51,175 nucleotides of DNA, taken from positions 1 through 51,175 of the forward strand of contig JADFZO010000012.1 in assembly GCA_015232465.1 (NCBI GenBank), read 5' to 3'. Of the stretch, positions 1 through 8,249 are shown piece after piece (within the stretch, counting starts at the first letter, position 1; each line of letters begins with the position of its first letter). The notes under the pieces were generated by a model. That model had not been told where the DNA came from. It saw only the letters and a program-made list of their open reading frames with translations, and made no database searches. A program made the translations under genes and the position numbers. This DNA comes from Desulfamplus sp. GTDB taxonomy: Bacteria; Desulfobacterota; Desulfobacteria; Desulfobacterales; Desulfobacteraceae.

Positions 1-1
1 A

Positions 2-388
2 TTTAAGAGGACAAAAAACTATCAACCAGAGGATTTTGAACTTTTATGTAATTTTTTGAATAAGTATCCTAAAATAGTAACCACTCCAAATATTCTTACA
101 GAAGTTTGCAACCTTGCAAGTTGTCTTTCAGGAAAATATAAAAATGAGTTTTCTAATGTTTTTGCCAACTCAATTGCAGTTATGGAAGAGTGCTACATTA
201 AAAGCACAGACGCAATAAAAACTGATGAGTTCTTTCGATTTGGGTTGGTGGATTCAATTATTATAAACTTTGTCAAAGGAAAATATCTGCTTCTGACAGA
301 TGATTTCAGGCTTAGTCAGTATGCTGAATCTATAGGTATTGCTGTTCTTAATTTCAATCACATAAGACAAGCAAATTGGGGCTTGTGA
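2..388 (+). CDS. PIN-domain protein, 5'-truncated
   Basis: The reading frame is open from the first bases of the window, so the true start lies upstream and about 128 C-terminal residues are visible. They show PIN-like features: a conserved Glu in TEVCNLAS after a predicted strand, an Asp in the segment GLVDSIIIN, and the late motif LLTDDFRLSQYA, where Asp residues usually complete the Mg2+ site of PIN ribonucleases. The N-terminal strand with the first catalytic Asp is outside the window. PIN proteins are mostly VapC-type toxins or RNA-processing nucleases; no antitoxin can be seen because the upstream side is missing. It lies 51 bases before a Uma2-family gene in the same direction. Fold assignment is reasonable; the role is inference. 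Confidence 0.7.
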   Translation, partial: FKRTKNYQPEDFELLCNFLNKYPKIVTTPNILTEVCNLASCLSGKYKNEFSNVFANSIAVMEECYIKSTDAIKTDEFFRFGLVDSIIINFVKGKYLLLTDDFRLSQYAESIGIAVLNFNHIRQANWGL

Positions 389-439
389 TAAATACAATCT
401 TAACGCATTTTTACACAATGTTTTCAATGAAGAGCCATT

Positions 440-1039
440 ATGATTGATTTTAGTTATGCAGATTACCTTGCATGGTCTGAAGATGAACGCTTTGAGCTCA
501 TAGAAGGCGTTATTTACGATATGTCTCCAGCACCAAGCATAAAGCATCAGGAGATATCTTTTAGATTAGCTGGTATTTTTTACCAATGCTTAAAAAAAAG
601 CAGATGCAGAGCATTTACAGCCCCTTTTGATGTTATGCTTATTGAAGAAAAGAAACGGCTGCATCTATTAGAAAATAAGAGTGCTGAAGATAAAGATATT
701 TTGGAATATAAAGATATTCAGACAGTTGTTCAGCCTGATCTTGTTGTTGTCTGCGATGATAAAAAACTAAAAGAGCGGGGCTGTCTTGGTTCTCCTGATA
801 TAGCAGTTGAGATTCTTTCAAAATCAACTGCTTACAAAGATGAAACTGAAAAACTTAAAATTTATGAAAAACATGGTGTTAAAGAGTATTGGATTATCAA
901 TCCAGATGCAGAATATATAATGGTTTATCGGCTTGATGGGGTAAAGTATGGAAAACCAGACTATTTAATAAAAAGCGATACTTTAATAAGCTGTGTTGTT
1001 GAGGGCTTGGTAGTTGATTTGGCAGAGTTGTGGGTTTAA
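440..1039 (+). CDS. Uma2 family (DUF820) PD-(D/E)XK-type nuclease-like protein
   Basis: The 199-residue length is usual for Uma2/DUF820. The family pattern is clear: FELIEGVIYDMSPAPS with a conserved Glu near residue 22, QPDLVVVCDD with Asp 100, and SPDIAVEILSKST with Glu 124, followed by KLKIYEKHGVKEYWIINP. These correspond to the acidic and Lys positions of the restriction-endonuclease-like fold. Members are common in cyanobacteria and other bacteria, often in multi-copy, and are mostly of unproven function, either putative endonucleases or remnants of transposon-associated genes. It sits between PIN-domain genes on the same strand. Its own ribosome binding site is weak (GAAGAG upstream of ATG). 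The catalytic residues seen are intact, so it is not obviously dead. Confidence 0.88.
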   Translation: MIDFSYADYLAWSEDERFELIEGVIYDMSPAPSIKHQEISFRLAGIFYQCLKKSRCRAFTAPFDVMLIEEKKRLHLLENKSAEDKDILEYKDIQTVVQPDLVVVCDDKKLKERGCLGSPDIAVEILSKSTAYKDETEKLKIYEKHGVKEYWIINPDAEYIMVYRLDGVKYGKPDYLIKSDTLISCVVEGLVVDLAELWV

Positions 1040-1074
1040 AAATGAAATTTATTTTGGGTAAGGAGGTGTAAACA

Positions 1075-1335
1075 ATGAATATTGCTTCAGCAAATAAAAA
1101 AGAAAATGTGAATAAGAGCAATTTCAGCATAGAATGTGTTGGCAATCAGGCAGTAATAAAGGTTGATTTATCGTTTGTCAATATTGAGTCTTTAAACAAG
1201 ATGATTGAACGGCTGCGTATTGAAGAGTTGATTAAAAAAGCAGATTTTAGGGGTGATATTGCTGAAATTGGGTCAGACATTAAGAAGAGTTGGTGGCAGA
1301 AAAATCGAGAGCATTATTTAAGAGGGGTTATTTGA
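1075..1335 (+). CDS. Probable antitoxin partner of the adjacent PIN protein
   Basis: An 86-residue protein that I cannot place in a named family. It starts with ATG behind a strong ribosome binding site (AAGGAGGTG). The middle, with a strand-rich VIKVDLSF-like segment, is followed by a charged helical tail ending SWWQKNREHYL. Its stop codon overlaps the start of the next gene by one base (TGATG), so the two are very likely translationally coupled. Small size, overlap and order (antitoxin before PIN toxin) match type II VapBC-like modules; the antitoxin role is inferred from this context only. No clear DNA-binding motif was recognised. Confidence 0.65.
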   Translation: MNIASANKKENVNKSNFSIECVGNQAVIKVDLSFVNIESLNKMIERLRIEELIKKADFRGDIAEIGSDIKKSWWQKNREHYLRGVI

Positions 1336-1745
1336 TGCGTATTGTGATTGATACCAGCATGATTTTCTCTTTATTGTTGGGAAAAAATGCTGGAATGCGT
1401 GATGTTTTTTTTGAGTTTGGACACATTTTTTATGCTCCCAATTACATTATTGGTGAGATTTTTGAGAAAAAAGAAAAAATCATGAGATGTTCCTCCTTGT
1501 TAGAATCTGAGATTTATGAACTATTCTATCGCATACTTGGGAAAATAGAGTTTGTTGCTGAGAATATTGTCTCTTTGGAATGTAAATCGCAGGCATTTGA
1601 ATTGTGTCGTAACATTGACGAGAATGATATTCCTTTTATAGCATTATCGCTGCAATTAAATGCTGTTTTCTGGACAGGAGATAAAAAATTGAAAAATTAT
1701 CTCAAAGAACACGGCTTTACTTTATTTTTTGAGCCAGAATATTAA
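1335..1745 (+). CDS. PIN-domain ribonuclease, VapC-like toxin
   Basis: The start is ATG at 1335, preceded by AGAGGGG and overlapping the stop of the upstream small gene; this gives 136 residues. The N terminus MRIVIDTSMIFSLLLG carries the first PIN Asp (residue 6). IIGEIFEKK carries the conserved Glu, and the C-terminal part has NIDENDIPFIALSLQL and FWTGDKKL, with Asp residues that complete the metal site. This is the usual order of the four acidic positions in PIN nucleases. With the upstream gene it forms a probable toxin-antitoxin pair, the second PIN gene within 1.8 kb. An alternative upstream start at 1290 would overlap the antitoxin gene and has no ribosome binding site. Confidence 0.8.
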   Translation: MRIVIDTSMIFSLLLGKNAGMRDVFFEFGHIFYAPNYIIGEIFEKKEKIMRCSSLLESEIYELFYRILGKIEFVAENIVSLECKSQAFELCRNIDENDIPFIALSLQLNAVFWTGDKKLKNYLKEHGFTLFFEPEY

Positions 1746-1772
1746 TCGTAAGATATAGGAGAAAAACAACCC

Positions 1773-4583
1773 ATGAAACCTTGGTTTAAAATTGTCAAGC
1801 CACACAAAGATATTCAAGATGGTCATTTAGATGAGTCTATTTTTGCGGCTGATTTAGCAGAGGTGGCACAAGGAAGGGGTAGAGAAATCTATACTGATCC
1901 TGAGATATTTTTCAAAAAAACCTGTTTTACTGCTGGAATAAAAAACATAGCTAAAAGAGTTGTTCAAGGGCTTAGTGGAAAACAAGATTCTGACAACCGT
2001 GTTATATCGCTTCAAACAGGTTTTGGCGGAGGAAAAACTCATACTCTTATCTCTCTTTTTCATTTGGCAAAATGGGGTAAAAAAGCAGGGTCAAGTGAAT
2101 ATACAAAAGAGTTATTGTCAGTTGCAGGTGAACCAACTTTTGACTCTGCAAACATTGCAGTTTTTACCAACAAAACCAATGATCCTGCTCAAGGTAGGCA
2201 AGTAGATGGATTTGCCATTAAAACATTATGGGGAGAATTAGCATATCAGTTAGGCGGTAAAGAGGCATATCAGATTATTCAGGTAAATGATGAACGCCAG
2301 ATTGCACCCAAAGGTCTGTTCAAAAAAATATTAGAGCAATGCAAGCCAGCATTAATACTCATTGATGAGTTGGCAGATTATTGCGTAAGTGCTTCAGCAG
2401 TTAAAGTTGGAGCAAGCAATTTAAGCGATCAGACAATAAGTTTTATGCAGGAGCTGACAGAAGCTGTTTCAGGAACTGATCAATGTGTTATGATAGCAAC
2501 ACTTCCTGCAAGTGCTCAAGAAGTTGCATCATCTCCAATATCATCACAGATTTTAGCAGCATTAGAGCATCGAATTACAAGAGTTGGTTCAAATCTTAAA
2601 CCCGTTGAAGATGATGAGATATTTGAGGTAATCCGAAGAAGATTGTTTGAAGATTTAGGCAATTCTGATGAGATTAAGGAGGTTATCTCTGCTTATTCTG
2701 GATTTTATAAATCAATGTTTACTGAAATTCCCAAGTATGCTTCACAATCAGAATATTTTGAAAAACTAAAAAAATCTTATCCATTCCACCCAGAATTGAT
2801 TGATATGTTTAGATTACGCTGGGCAAGCAATCCATATTTTCAGCGGACAAGAGGCGTGTTAAGAATTTTGGCAGCTATTGTCTCTGACCTTTGGAAAAGA
2901 CAGAACTCGCTGACAGGCAGCCAATTTCTTATTCATACATCTAATGTTGTTCTTTCAAACGTGGAAGCCATAACAAGCCAGATTACAATGCTTAATGGTG
3001 CAAGCTGGGATTCTGTTATTAATGCAGATGTTTCAGGCTCTTCGTCCAATGCTTTTAGAATAGATAATGAGATTAAACAGTTAGGAAATAATAATATAAC
3101 GCAGGGTATTGCCTCTACAATACTATTAGGGACTTTTGGTTCTAAGGGACAGAATAAAGGGGTTAGCATTGATGAAATTAAGTTGTGTATGATAACATCA
3201 GAAGGTTTTAACCATAATGATATAAACAATGCTATTGATCGTATGGAAGCAAATGCTCATTATTTATATTTCAGCACAACTGGATCGCAAAAACGATATT
3301 GGTTTGATACTACGCCAAATATAAATATCCTTATAAATCAGGCAAAGGGAGATATAAATAAACCCGACATCATGGCTGAAATTATAAAAAGGGTTAAAGA
3401 AAAGACAAAAGCTGCCCAGTTTTTTAATGTTTTAGTTGATCCTTCAGAAGATATACCAGAGCAGATAAAACCCACCTTAGTTATTCTCAGTCCTAAATAT
3501 CTTGCCAATTCACATGAACTTAGTGAATCTTCTAAACGTGTAGTTGAAAAGATAGCCACTAAAAAAGGGAATAACGATCGAATATATCGCAACACTATTA
3601 TTTTTTTAGTCTGTTCTGAGATAGGCTTTAGCAAGTTGCAGGATAATATTAGAAATTATTTAGCATGTAATAAGATCAATCAAGACTATTCATCTCAATT
3701 AACTAAAGAGCAAAAAGCAGATATACACAGAAGAATAGATGATGCAGGTAAAGATTGTGAGCATTCATTGGTTTTAGCTTACTCTGTTTTGGTAAAATAT
3801 TCAGTTAAAAATGGAATTGAGTCATTAATAGTTAAACAATCTAAAGATAATTTTCAAAATTATATAAATAGTGATCTTATTTCAACATTAAAAGAAGAAG
3901 AGTGGCTTTTAGATTCAATTGGATTGAATAAGTTGAGAAGCAGCAACCTTTTACCAACACAAGATTATAATATTAAGGCAAAAGATATTTATGATGCTTT
4001 TCTCCGTTTTGACGATAAGCCTATGGTTACGGGTCAAGAAGCTGTTGCTAAGAGTATTTTAAAATATTGTTATAATGGAGAATATTGTATTGCTGCTGGA
4101 GAAAACGGAAATTTTACAAAATTCTTTTTTAAGGAAAATGTCCCATTTTTTGATATAAACGATACAACATATTGGTTAGTAGATAAAAGTCTTAAACCTC
4201 AACCTTTACTATCAAATATAGATAGAGCTAATTATGATGATAAAAAGGGGAGTAAAGATATTTCCGAAGAAACGGTTGAAAATTCTGTTGCAGAAAGAGA
4301 AAATATCTCAACAAATAGAGACCATGTAAAGCCCAATATAGATGACGCAATAAAAAAATTAAAATCGTTAACTGTTTCAGGCAGAGTTCCTTTAGAACAT
4401 TATACAGAACTGTTTAACTATTTTATTGCACCATTTGCAATGAGCGGCAATAAGATTGATATTGAAGTAAAATTCAAAATAAAATCAACTGAAAGCAGCC
4501 CGATAGATGAATCAAAGCAGCAATATAAATCTGTAAAAGAAGCAGCAAAGCAGTTAAATCTCAATTTTGAAGAAGATGTGTAA
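1773..4583 (+). CDS. DUF499-type AAA+ ATPase, defence-associated
   Basis: A 936-residue protein beginning MKPWFKIVKPHKDIQDGHL. A Walker A sequence, TGFGGGKTHTL, lies near residue 84-94, and a Walker B-like LILIDELADY near residue 195. An arginine-rich stretch RITRVGSNLKPVEDDEIFEVIRR cut to its core (RITRVGSNL) follows, then a long helical C-terminal part. This matches DUF499 proteins, often annotated as ATP-binding and in other genomes found with DUF1156 DNA methyltransferases, helicases and DUF3780 proteins in anti-phage clusters. None of those partners is in view; the neighbours here are PIN and Uma2 genes. The gene is full length with no frameshift. An AGGAG lies 11 bases before the ATG. 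The defence role is inferred from family and context. Confidence 0.75.
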   Translation: MKPWFKIVKPHKDIQDGHLDESIFAADLAEVAQGRGREIYTDPEIFFKKTCFTAGIKNIAKRVVQGLSGKQDSDNRVISLQTGFGGGKTHTLISLFHLAKWGKKAGSSEYTKELLSVAGEPTFDSANIAVFTNKTNDPAQGRQVDGFAIKTLWGELAYQLGGKEAYQIIQVNDERQIAPKGLFKKILEQCKPALILIDELADYCVSASAVKVGASNLSDQTISFMQELTEAVSGTDQCVMIATLPASAQEVASSPISSQILAALEHRITRVGSNLKPVEDDEIFEVIRRRLFEDLGNSDEIKEVISAYSGFYKSMFTEIPKYASQSEYFEKLKKSYPFHPELIDMFRLRWASNPYFQRTRGVLRILAAIVSDLWKRQNSLTGSQFLIHTSNVVLSNVEAITSQITMLNGASWDSVINADVSGSSSNAFRIDNEIKQLGNNNITQGIASTILLGTFGSKGQNKGVSIDEIKLCMITSEGFNHNDINNAIDRMEANAHYLYFSTTGSQKRYWFDTTPNINILINQAKGDINKPDIMAEIIKRVKEKTKAAQFFNVLVDPSEDIPEQIKPTLVILSPKYLANSHELSESSKRVVEKIATKKGNNDRIYRNTIIFLVCSEIGFSKLQDNIRNYLACNKINQDYSSQLTKEQKADIHRRIDDAGKDCEHSLVLAYSVLVKYSVKNGIESLIVKQSKDNFQNYINSDLISTLKEEEWLLDSIGLNKLRSSNLLPTQDYNIKAKDIYDAFLRFDDKPMVTGQEAVAKSILKYCYNGEYCIAAGENGNFTKFFFKENVPFFDINDTTYWLVDKSLKPQPLLSNIDRANYDDKKGSKDISEETVENSVAERENISTNRDHVKPNIDDAIKKLKSLTVSGRVPLEHYTELFNYFIAPFAMSGNKIDIEVKFKIKSTESSPIDESKQQYKSVKEAAKQLNLNFEEDV

Positions 4584-4738
4584 TGCTCTATTAGAAGACT
4601 GATGATATGTTTATTTACAAAGATGAGTTCTAAAGACAGTATAAATAAAGGTAACTTGATGATGGTAGCAAAAAAACAGGAAGAATACCTGAATTCTCAG
4701 ACAGGCGCAATTTCAGGCATAGTCAGCACAATTCAAAC

Positions 4739-4772
4739 AAAAAAGGGTTCAACCAAAATTGGTTAAACCCTT
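4739..4772 (-). terminator. Rho-independent terminator after tRNA-Leu
   Basis: On the - strand a 12-bp stem (arms 4743-4754 and 4761-4772, one G-T wobble) with a 6-base loop is followed by six T residues. It lies 12 bases beyond the CCA end of the tRNA-Leu gene and most likely ends that transcript. Confidence 0.8.
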
Positions 4773-4784
4773 AAATTGTTTAAA

Positions 4785-4872
4785 TGGTACCTGGGACGAG
4801 AATTGAACTCGTACAGAGCTAAGCTCCGAGGGATTTTAAGTCCCTTGCGTCTACCAGTTCCGCCACCCAGGC
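4785..4872 (-). tRNA. tRNA-Leu (anticodon UAA)
   Basis: Read on the - strand the cloverleaf is complete. The acceptor arms are GCCTGGG and CCCAGGT (the first pair is G-T), and the D arm contains TGGTAGACGC. The anticodon loop CTTAAAA lies between AGGGA and TCCCT and gives anticodon TAA. The long class II variable arm and the TTCAATT T-loop are present, and CCA is encoded. The 3' end faces the PIN/Uma2/DUF499 block at 1-4583, the side where integrative elements usually insert. No direct copy of the tRNA 3' end was noticed in the window, so an attachment site is not shown. Confidence 0.95.
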
Positions 4873-4958
4873 TTAAAATTAAAACACTATTTATAATATA
4901 AACATGAAAATTGCAAGCCTTGTGATATTAAAAACTTGCAGATGGACAAAATATCAGT

Positions 4959-5600
4959 ATGAAAAGTATAACTAAAAAGAGGCTTATCCTTGCATCTCAA
5001 TCTCCAAGAAGAAGAGAGCTATTGACCCAAGCTGGTTTAGAGTTTGAGATAGTGCCAGCAGATATTCAAGAGATTATGCTCCCCTCTGAATCGCCTGATG
5101 ATTATGTAAAAAGATTATCAAGAGAAAAGGCTCAATTTGTTGCTCAAAAGTTTCAAGATTTAAAGCCTATATCAGATAACCCTTCAAACAAGCCAAGCAC
5201 TCAGGCTATTTGGGTTCTTGGGGCAGATACAACTGTTGTTATGGGCAGCCAAATTCTTGAAAAGCCAACATCTAACGATAACGCAAGGTTTATGCTAAAA
5301 ACTTTAAGTGGTAATGTTCACACTGTTTATACAGGATTTACATTGTGTTGCCAAAGTGAAAATCGACTCATTACAAATTTAGTAAAAACAGATGTTCTAT
5401 TTAAAGAGCTAACAGACAAAGAGATTGATTGGTATGTGGCTACTGACGAGCCTTTTGATAAAGCTGGAGCTTATGCAATTCAAGGACTTGGGGCATTTAT
5501 AGTCAAAAGTATCAATGGCTCATACAGCAATGTCGTGGGGCTTCCAGTTTGTGAGGTTATTGATATTTTAATCAAAGAGAATGTGATCAAGATGGATTAA
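4959..5600 (+). CDS. maf: Maf family nucleotide pyrophosphatase
   Basis: The 213-residue protein opens with the Maf signature LILASQSPRRRELL. It continues with WVLGADTTVV, SGNVHTVYTG and the C-terminal block DKAGAYAIQGLGAF and NGSYSNVVGLPV. Maf proteins hydrolyse non-canonical or methylated nucleoside triphosphates (dTTP/UTP or m7GTP subtypes) to monophosphates and are linked to house-cleaning and septum inhibition; the subtype cannot be fixed by eye. It is about 13 residues longer than many Maf proteins, with extra sequence around residues 66-82. It starts a + strand run maf-yggS-queH with short spacers, probably an operon. Confidence 0.93.
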   Translation: MKSITKKRLILASQSPRRRELLTQAGLEFEIVPADIQEIMLPSESPDDYVKRLSREKAQFVAQKFQDLKPISDNPSNKPSTQAIWVLGADTTVVMGSQILEKPTSNDNARFMLKTLSGNVHTVYTGFTLCCQSENRLITNLVKTDVLFKELTDKEIDWYVATDEPFDKAGAYAIQGLGAFIVKSINGSYSNVVGLPVCEVIDILIKENVIKMD

Positions 5601-5640
5601 ATATCTTAAAAAGATCACAAAAAAGAGTGAACAAAAAATT

Positions 5641-6363
5641 ATGCAGAGTATAAAAGATAGATTAGCTACTATAAAAACGCAGATTGCAGATGCAGCTAAA
5701 ATTTGCGGCAGAGAGCCAGAAGAGATTACCCTTGTTGCTGTTAGCAAAAAAAAGAGCGTAGATACAGTTTTAGATGCCATAAATAGTGGTGTTAAAATTT
5801 TTGGAGAGAACTATATCCAAGAGGCAACAGATAAAATTGATGCAATAAGGCAAAAAATTGGTCAAAAAATTGATTTGGATATAAAATGGCACTTTATTGG
5901 TCATCTTCAATCAAACAAAGCAAAAGTGGCTGTAAAATATTTTGATCTGATTCACACCGTAGATTCAATAAAGTTGGCACAAGAGATTGACCGACAAGCA
6001 GAGAAAATAGGGAAAATTCAAGATATTTTAATACAGGTAAACATCAGTCAAGAGGAGACAAAATCAGGTACAGAGGCAGATGATGCTATCAGTTTAGTTG
6101 AGTCTATATCCACTCTTAAATCTCTATCTTTAAAAGGGCTGATGGGAATGCCCCCATTTTTTGATGAGCCTGAGCGGGCAAGACCCTACTTTAGAGAGCT
6201 TGCAAAAATAAGAGATAGAATTGAGAAGATGCGTATAACTTCAATATCCAATTCAATATCTATGGAGCACCTCTCAATGGGTATGAGCGGCGATTTTCAA
6301 GTTGCCATTGAAGAGGGATCAACAATGGTCAGAATAGGCACATCAATATTTGGCACAAGATAA
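5641..6363 (+). CDS. yggS: YggS/PROSC family PLP homeostasis protein
   Basis: A 240-residue alanine-racemase-fold protein without racemase second domain. The N-terminal part has VAVSKKKSVDTVLDAINSG, where the first Lys after VS is the usual PLP Schiff-base residue. It is followed by IFGENYIQEATDKI, WHFIGHLQSNKAK and, near the end, SMEHLSMGMSGDFQVAIEEG with the phosphate-binding Ser/Gly-rich part, then GTSIFGTR. The family binds pyridoxal phosphate, is not a known enzyme and balances vitamin B6 and amino-acid pools. It lies 40 bases after maf and 1 base before queH, so co-transcription is likely. Confidence 0.94.
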   Translation: MQSIKDRLATIKTQIADAAKICGREPEEITLVAVSKKKSVDTVLDAINSGVKIFGENYIQEATDKIDAIRQKIGQKIDLDIKWHFIGHLQSNKAKVAVKYFDLIHTVDSIKLAQEIDRQAEKIGKIQDILIQVNISQEETKSGTEADDAISLVESISTLKSLSLKGLMGMPPFFDEPERARPYFRELAKIRDRIEKMRITSISNSISMEHLSMGMSGDFQVAIEEGSTMVRIGTSIFGTR

Positions 6364-6364
6364 A

Positions 6365-6895
6365 ATGAGACTACTTTTACACACATGCTGCGCCCCTTGC
6401 ACAATCTATCCATTAAAGATTCTGCAAAATGAAAATATAGATGTGATGGGTTTTTTCTATCGCCACAACATTCACCCATTTTCAGAGTGTTTAAGGCGTG
6501 AAGAGACCTTGATAGAGTATGCTAAAATTAAGGGAATCAAGGTTATATTGCAGCAAAGTTACGAGCTTGAGCGATTTTTGCAATCTGTGGCTTTTCGTGA
6601 AGATAAAAGGTGCAGCTTTTGCTACCATGATCGTCTATCTTCTTCTGCAAAGGTTGCTAAAAAGGGAAAGTTTGAGGCATTCTCATCAACCTTGCTTTAT
6701 AGCCGATTTCAGAACCATGATCTGATTCGTGAAATCGGTGAGTCTGTCAGCAAAGAGGTTGGGATACCTTTTTTTTACAGAGATTTTAGAGATGGTTGGA
6801 AAGAGGGGATCGAAGAGTCAAAAGAGCTTGGTATGTATCGACAACAATATTGTGGCTGCATTTACAGTGAAAAAGATAGGTTCTATAAAACATAG
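6365..6895 (+). CDS. queH: Epoxyqueuosine reductase QueH (DUF208)
   Basis: From ATG 6365, right after the yggS stop, the protein has 176 residues. It begins MRLLLHTCCAPCTIYPL with Cys 8, 9 and 12. RCSFCYHDR (Cys 83, 86) and QYCGCIYSEKDR (Cys 163, 165) follow. These Cys positions are typical of QueH, the iron-sulfur enzyme that reduces epoxyqueuosine to queuosine in tRNA, a non-homologous replacement for cobalamin-dependent QueG. SRFQNHDLI is the conserved middle motif. A TTG start 15 bases earlier would overlap yggS and is less likely. The other queuosine genes are not in this window. Confidence 0.92.
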   Translation: MRLLLHTCCAPCTIYPLKILQNENIDVMGFFYRHNIHPFSECLRREETLIEYAKIKGIKVILQQSYELERFLQSVAFREDKRCSFCYHDRLSSSAKVAKKGKFEAFSSTLLYSRFQNHDLIREIGESVSKEVGIPFFYRDFRDGWKEGIEESKELGMYRQQYCGCIYSEKDRFYKT

Positions 6896-6914
6896 AAAAA
6901 ACTATCATCATCTA

Positions 6915-8225
6915 TTAATTGTTACTTAACTCAAGCTGGGGAATAGCAGCAATAGCACTGCCAGCTATCCCCTTTATTGAACTATAGAGATGATTGGTAT
7001 TTAGAAGAACTTTATCAATCTGTTTTTCTCTTTTTTTCCACGCACTCTCAATTGCCCGTTTTTCAGCGTTTAGATCAATCTGCATTTGGGTAAAACCCTC
7101 TACAATTGCCTCAATTTGTAGCTTAAATTCATTACTTGTAAGGTAACTGTAGAGCATATTCATCTTATCGCCCTTGTTTTCGTTAATGACCACTGCATTG
7201 TTAATCTGGACAATTGACTCACGAAGAACAGCAGAAAGCCCCTTGAACTCCTCAAAGCTACATATCCAAATTCCATCTTTTAACCCCATACGCTCCATAT
7301 CTTTTGGCATAGCTTCAGTAACTATAACCCCAATATTTGCGCTTTGTGATCGCAAATCATCTTTGAATTTCTCAATCCAGCTTGGTTGAAAATCTTTAGT
7401 TCTTTTGCTTTCATAGTAAATTGAACCACAATTTTGAGTATTACGGGTATTAACAATGTGGAGACAATCTGCACCACGAACCCCTTTTTTAATCTCTAAA
7501 ATTGTATCTAAAAGAAAAGATAGGCGTAACCACTCCTCAATAGCAAGCTCTTGAATTTCGCCTTGTCTCTGGATTGAGCCTTGATCTGCTTTTCTTTGCA
7601 CCTCTTGAATCTGCTTTTTTAGCTCTTCAATAAGGTTATCTTTTTCACTGAGTTTAAATTGAACACGCTCTTCAGCACTTTTTTGGATTTTGCCGACCTC
7701 CTCTTTGAGTCGCTCATTAATTTGTTGCTCTGCTTGAGCCTCAATTTCAGACTTTAGCATATCTTTTTCTCGCATAAGACGGGCAACATCTGCTTTTGCT
7801 CTGTACAACTCTTTTAGCTGCTCTGTTTTATCTTTTAACTCCTTTTCTATTGCCTTGTGCTCTTCAGCCATCTCCTCTGCGATTGAGGCTCTAAGCTGGC
7901 TCTCCTGTTTTTGCTTTTCGATTTTAAGCAGCTCTTTTACAGCAAGTTTAACCTCATCTTCAAAAACTCTTTTTTGCTCTTCTAAGGCTTTTTGCTTCTC
8001 TTTAATTAAAGATGATTGCTCCTTAACTCTTTGTCTCTCTGCCTCAAGTTGAGCTGATTGGTTGTTATAAGATTGTTGCAGCTCTTTTTCCAGTTGAGCC
8101 AACTGATTATTAAAAGATTGTTGTAGCTCTTTTTCAATTTTATGATGCAAAAGGTTATTTACATCAATTGTTGTCCCACACTTTGGGCAGATAATTGATG
8201 ATTGTGGGTTGTTTTCAAAAGTCAT
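6915..8225 (-). CDS. DUF2130 protein: zinc-ribbon, coiled coil, nuclease-like domain
   Basis: 436 residues. The N terminus has IICPKCGTTIDVNNLL with a CxxC pair at residues 13-16. Residues 28-225 are almost entirely a charged coiled coil rich in Glu, Lys and Gln. Residues about 226-345 are the DUF2130 domain, with GADCLHIVNT (Asp 253) and YYESKRTKDFQ (Glu 272, Lys 274), an arrangement like PD-(D/E)XK nucleases, then IGVIVTEAMPKDMERM. The domain is conserved in many bacteria but has no established reaction. The gene is convergent with queH (19-base gap) and follows the M16 peptidase gene on the same strand (24-base gap), so it may share its transcript. Confidence 0.85.
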   Translation of the reverse strand: MTFENNPQSSIICPKCGTTIDVNNLLHHKIEKELQQSFNNQLAQLEKELQQSYNNQSAQLEAERQRVKEQSSLIKEKQKALEEQKRVFEDEVKLAVKELLKIEKQKQESQLRASIAEEMAEEHKAIEKELKDKTEQLKELYRAKADVARLMREKDMLKSEIEAQAEQQINERLKEEVGKIQKSAEERVQFKLSEKDNLIEELKKQIQEVQRKADQGSIQRQGEIQELAIEEWLRLSFLLDTILEIKKGVRGADCLHIVNTRNTQNCGSIYYESKRTKDFQPSWIEKFKDDLRSQSANIGVIVTEAMPKDMERMGLKDGIWICSFEEFKGLSAVLRESIVQINNAVVINENKGDKMNMLYSYLTSNEFKLQIEAIVEGFTQMQIDLNAEKRAIESAWKKREKQIDKVLLNTNHLYSSIKGIAGSAIAAIPQLELSNN

Positions 8226-8249
8226 GATTTTTTACCAAATCCTTTAATT

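Noticed and set aside
4659-4766. 35-codon open frame between the DUF499 gene and tRNA-Leu
   Set aside because: No ribosome binding site, its end lies inside the tRNA terminator hairpin, and the product is not recognisable. It could be the remnant of a gene tail, but this cannot be supported.
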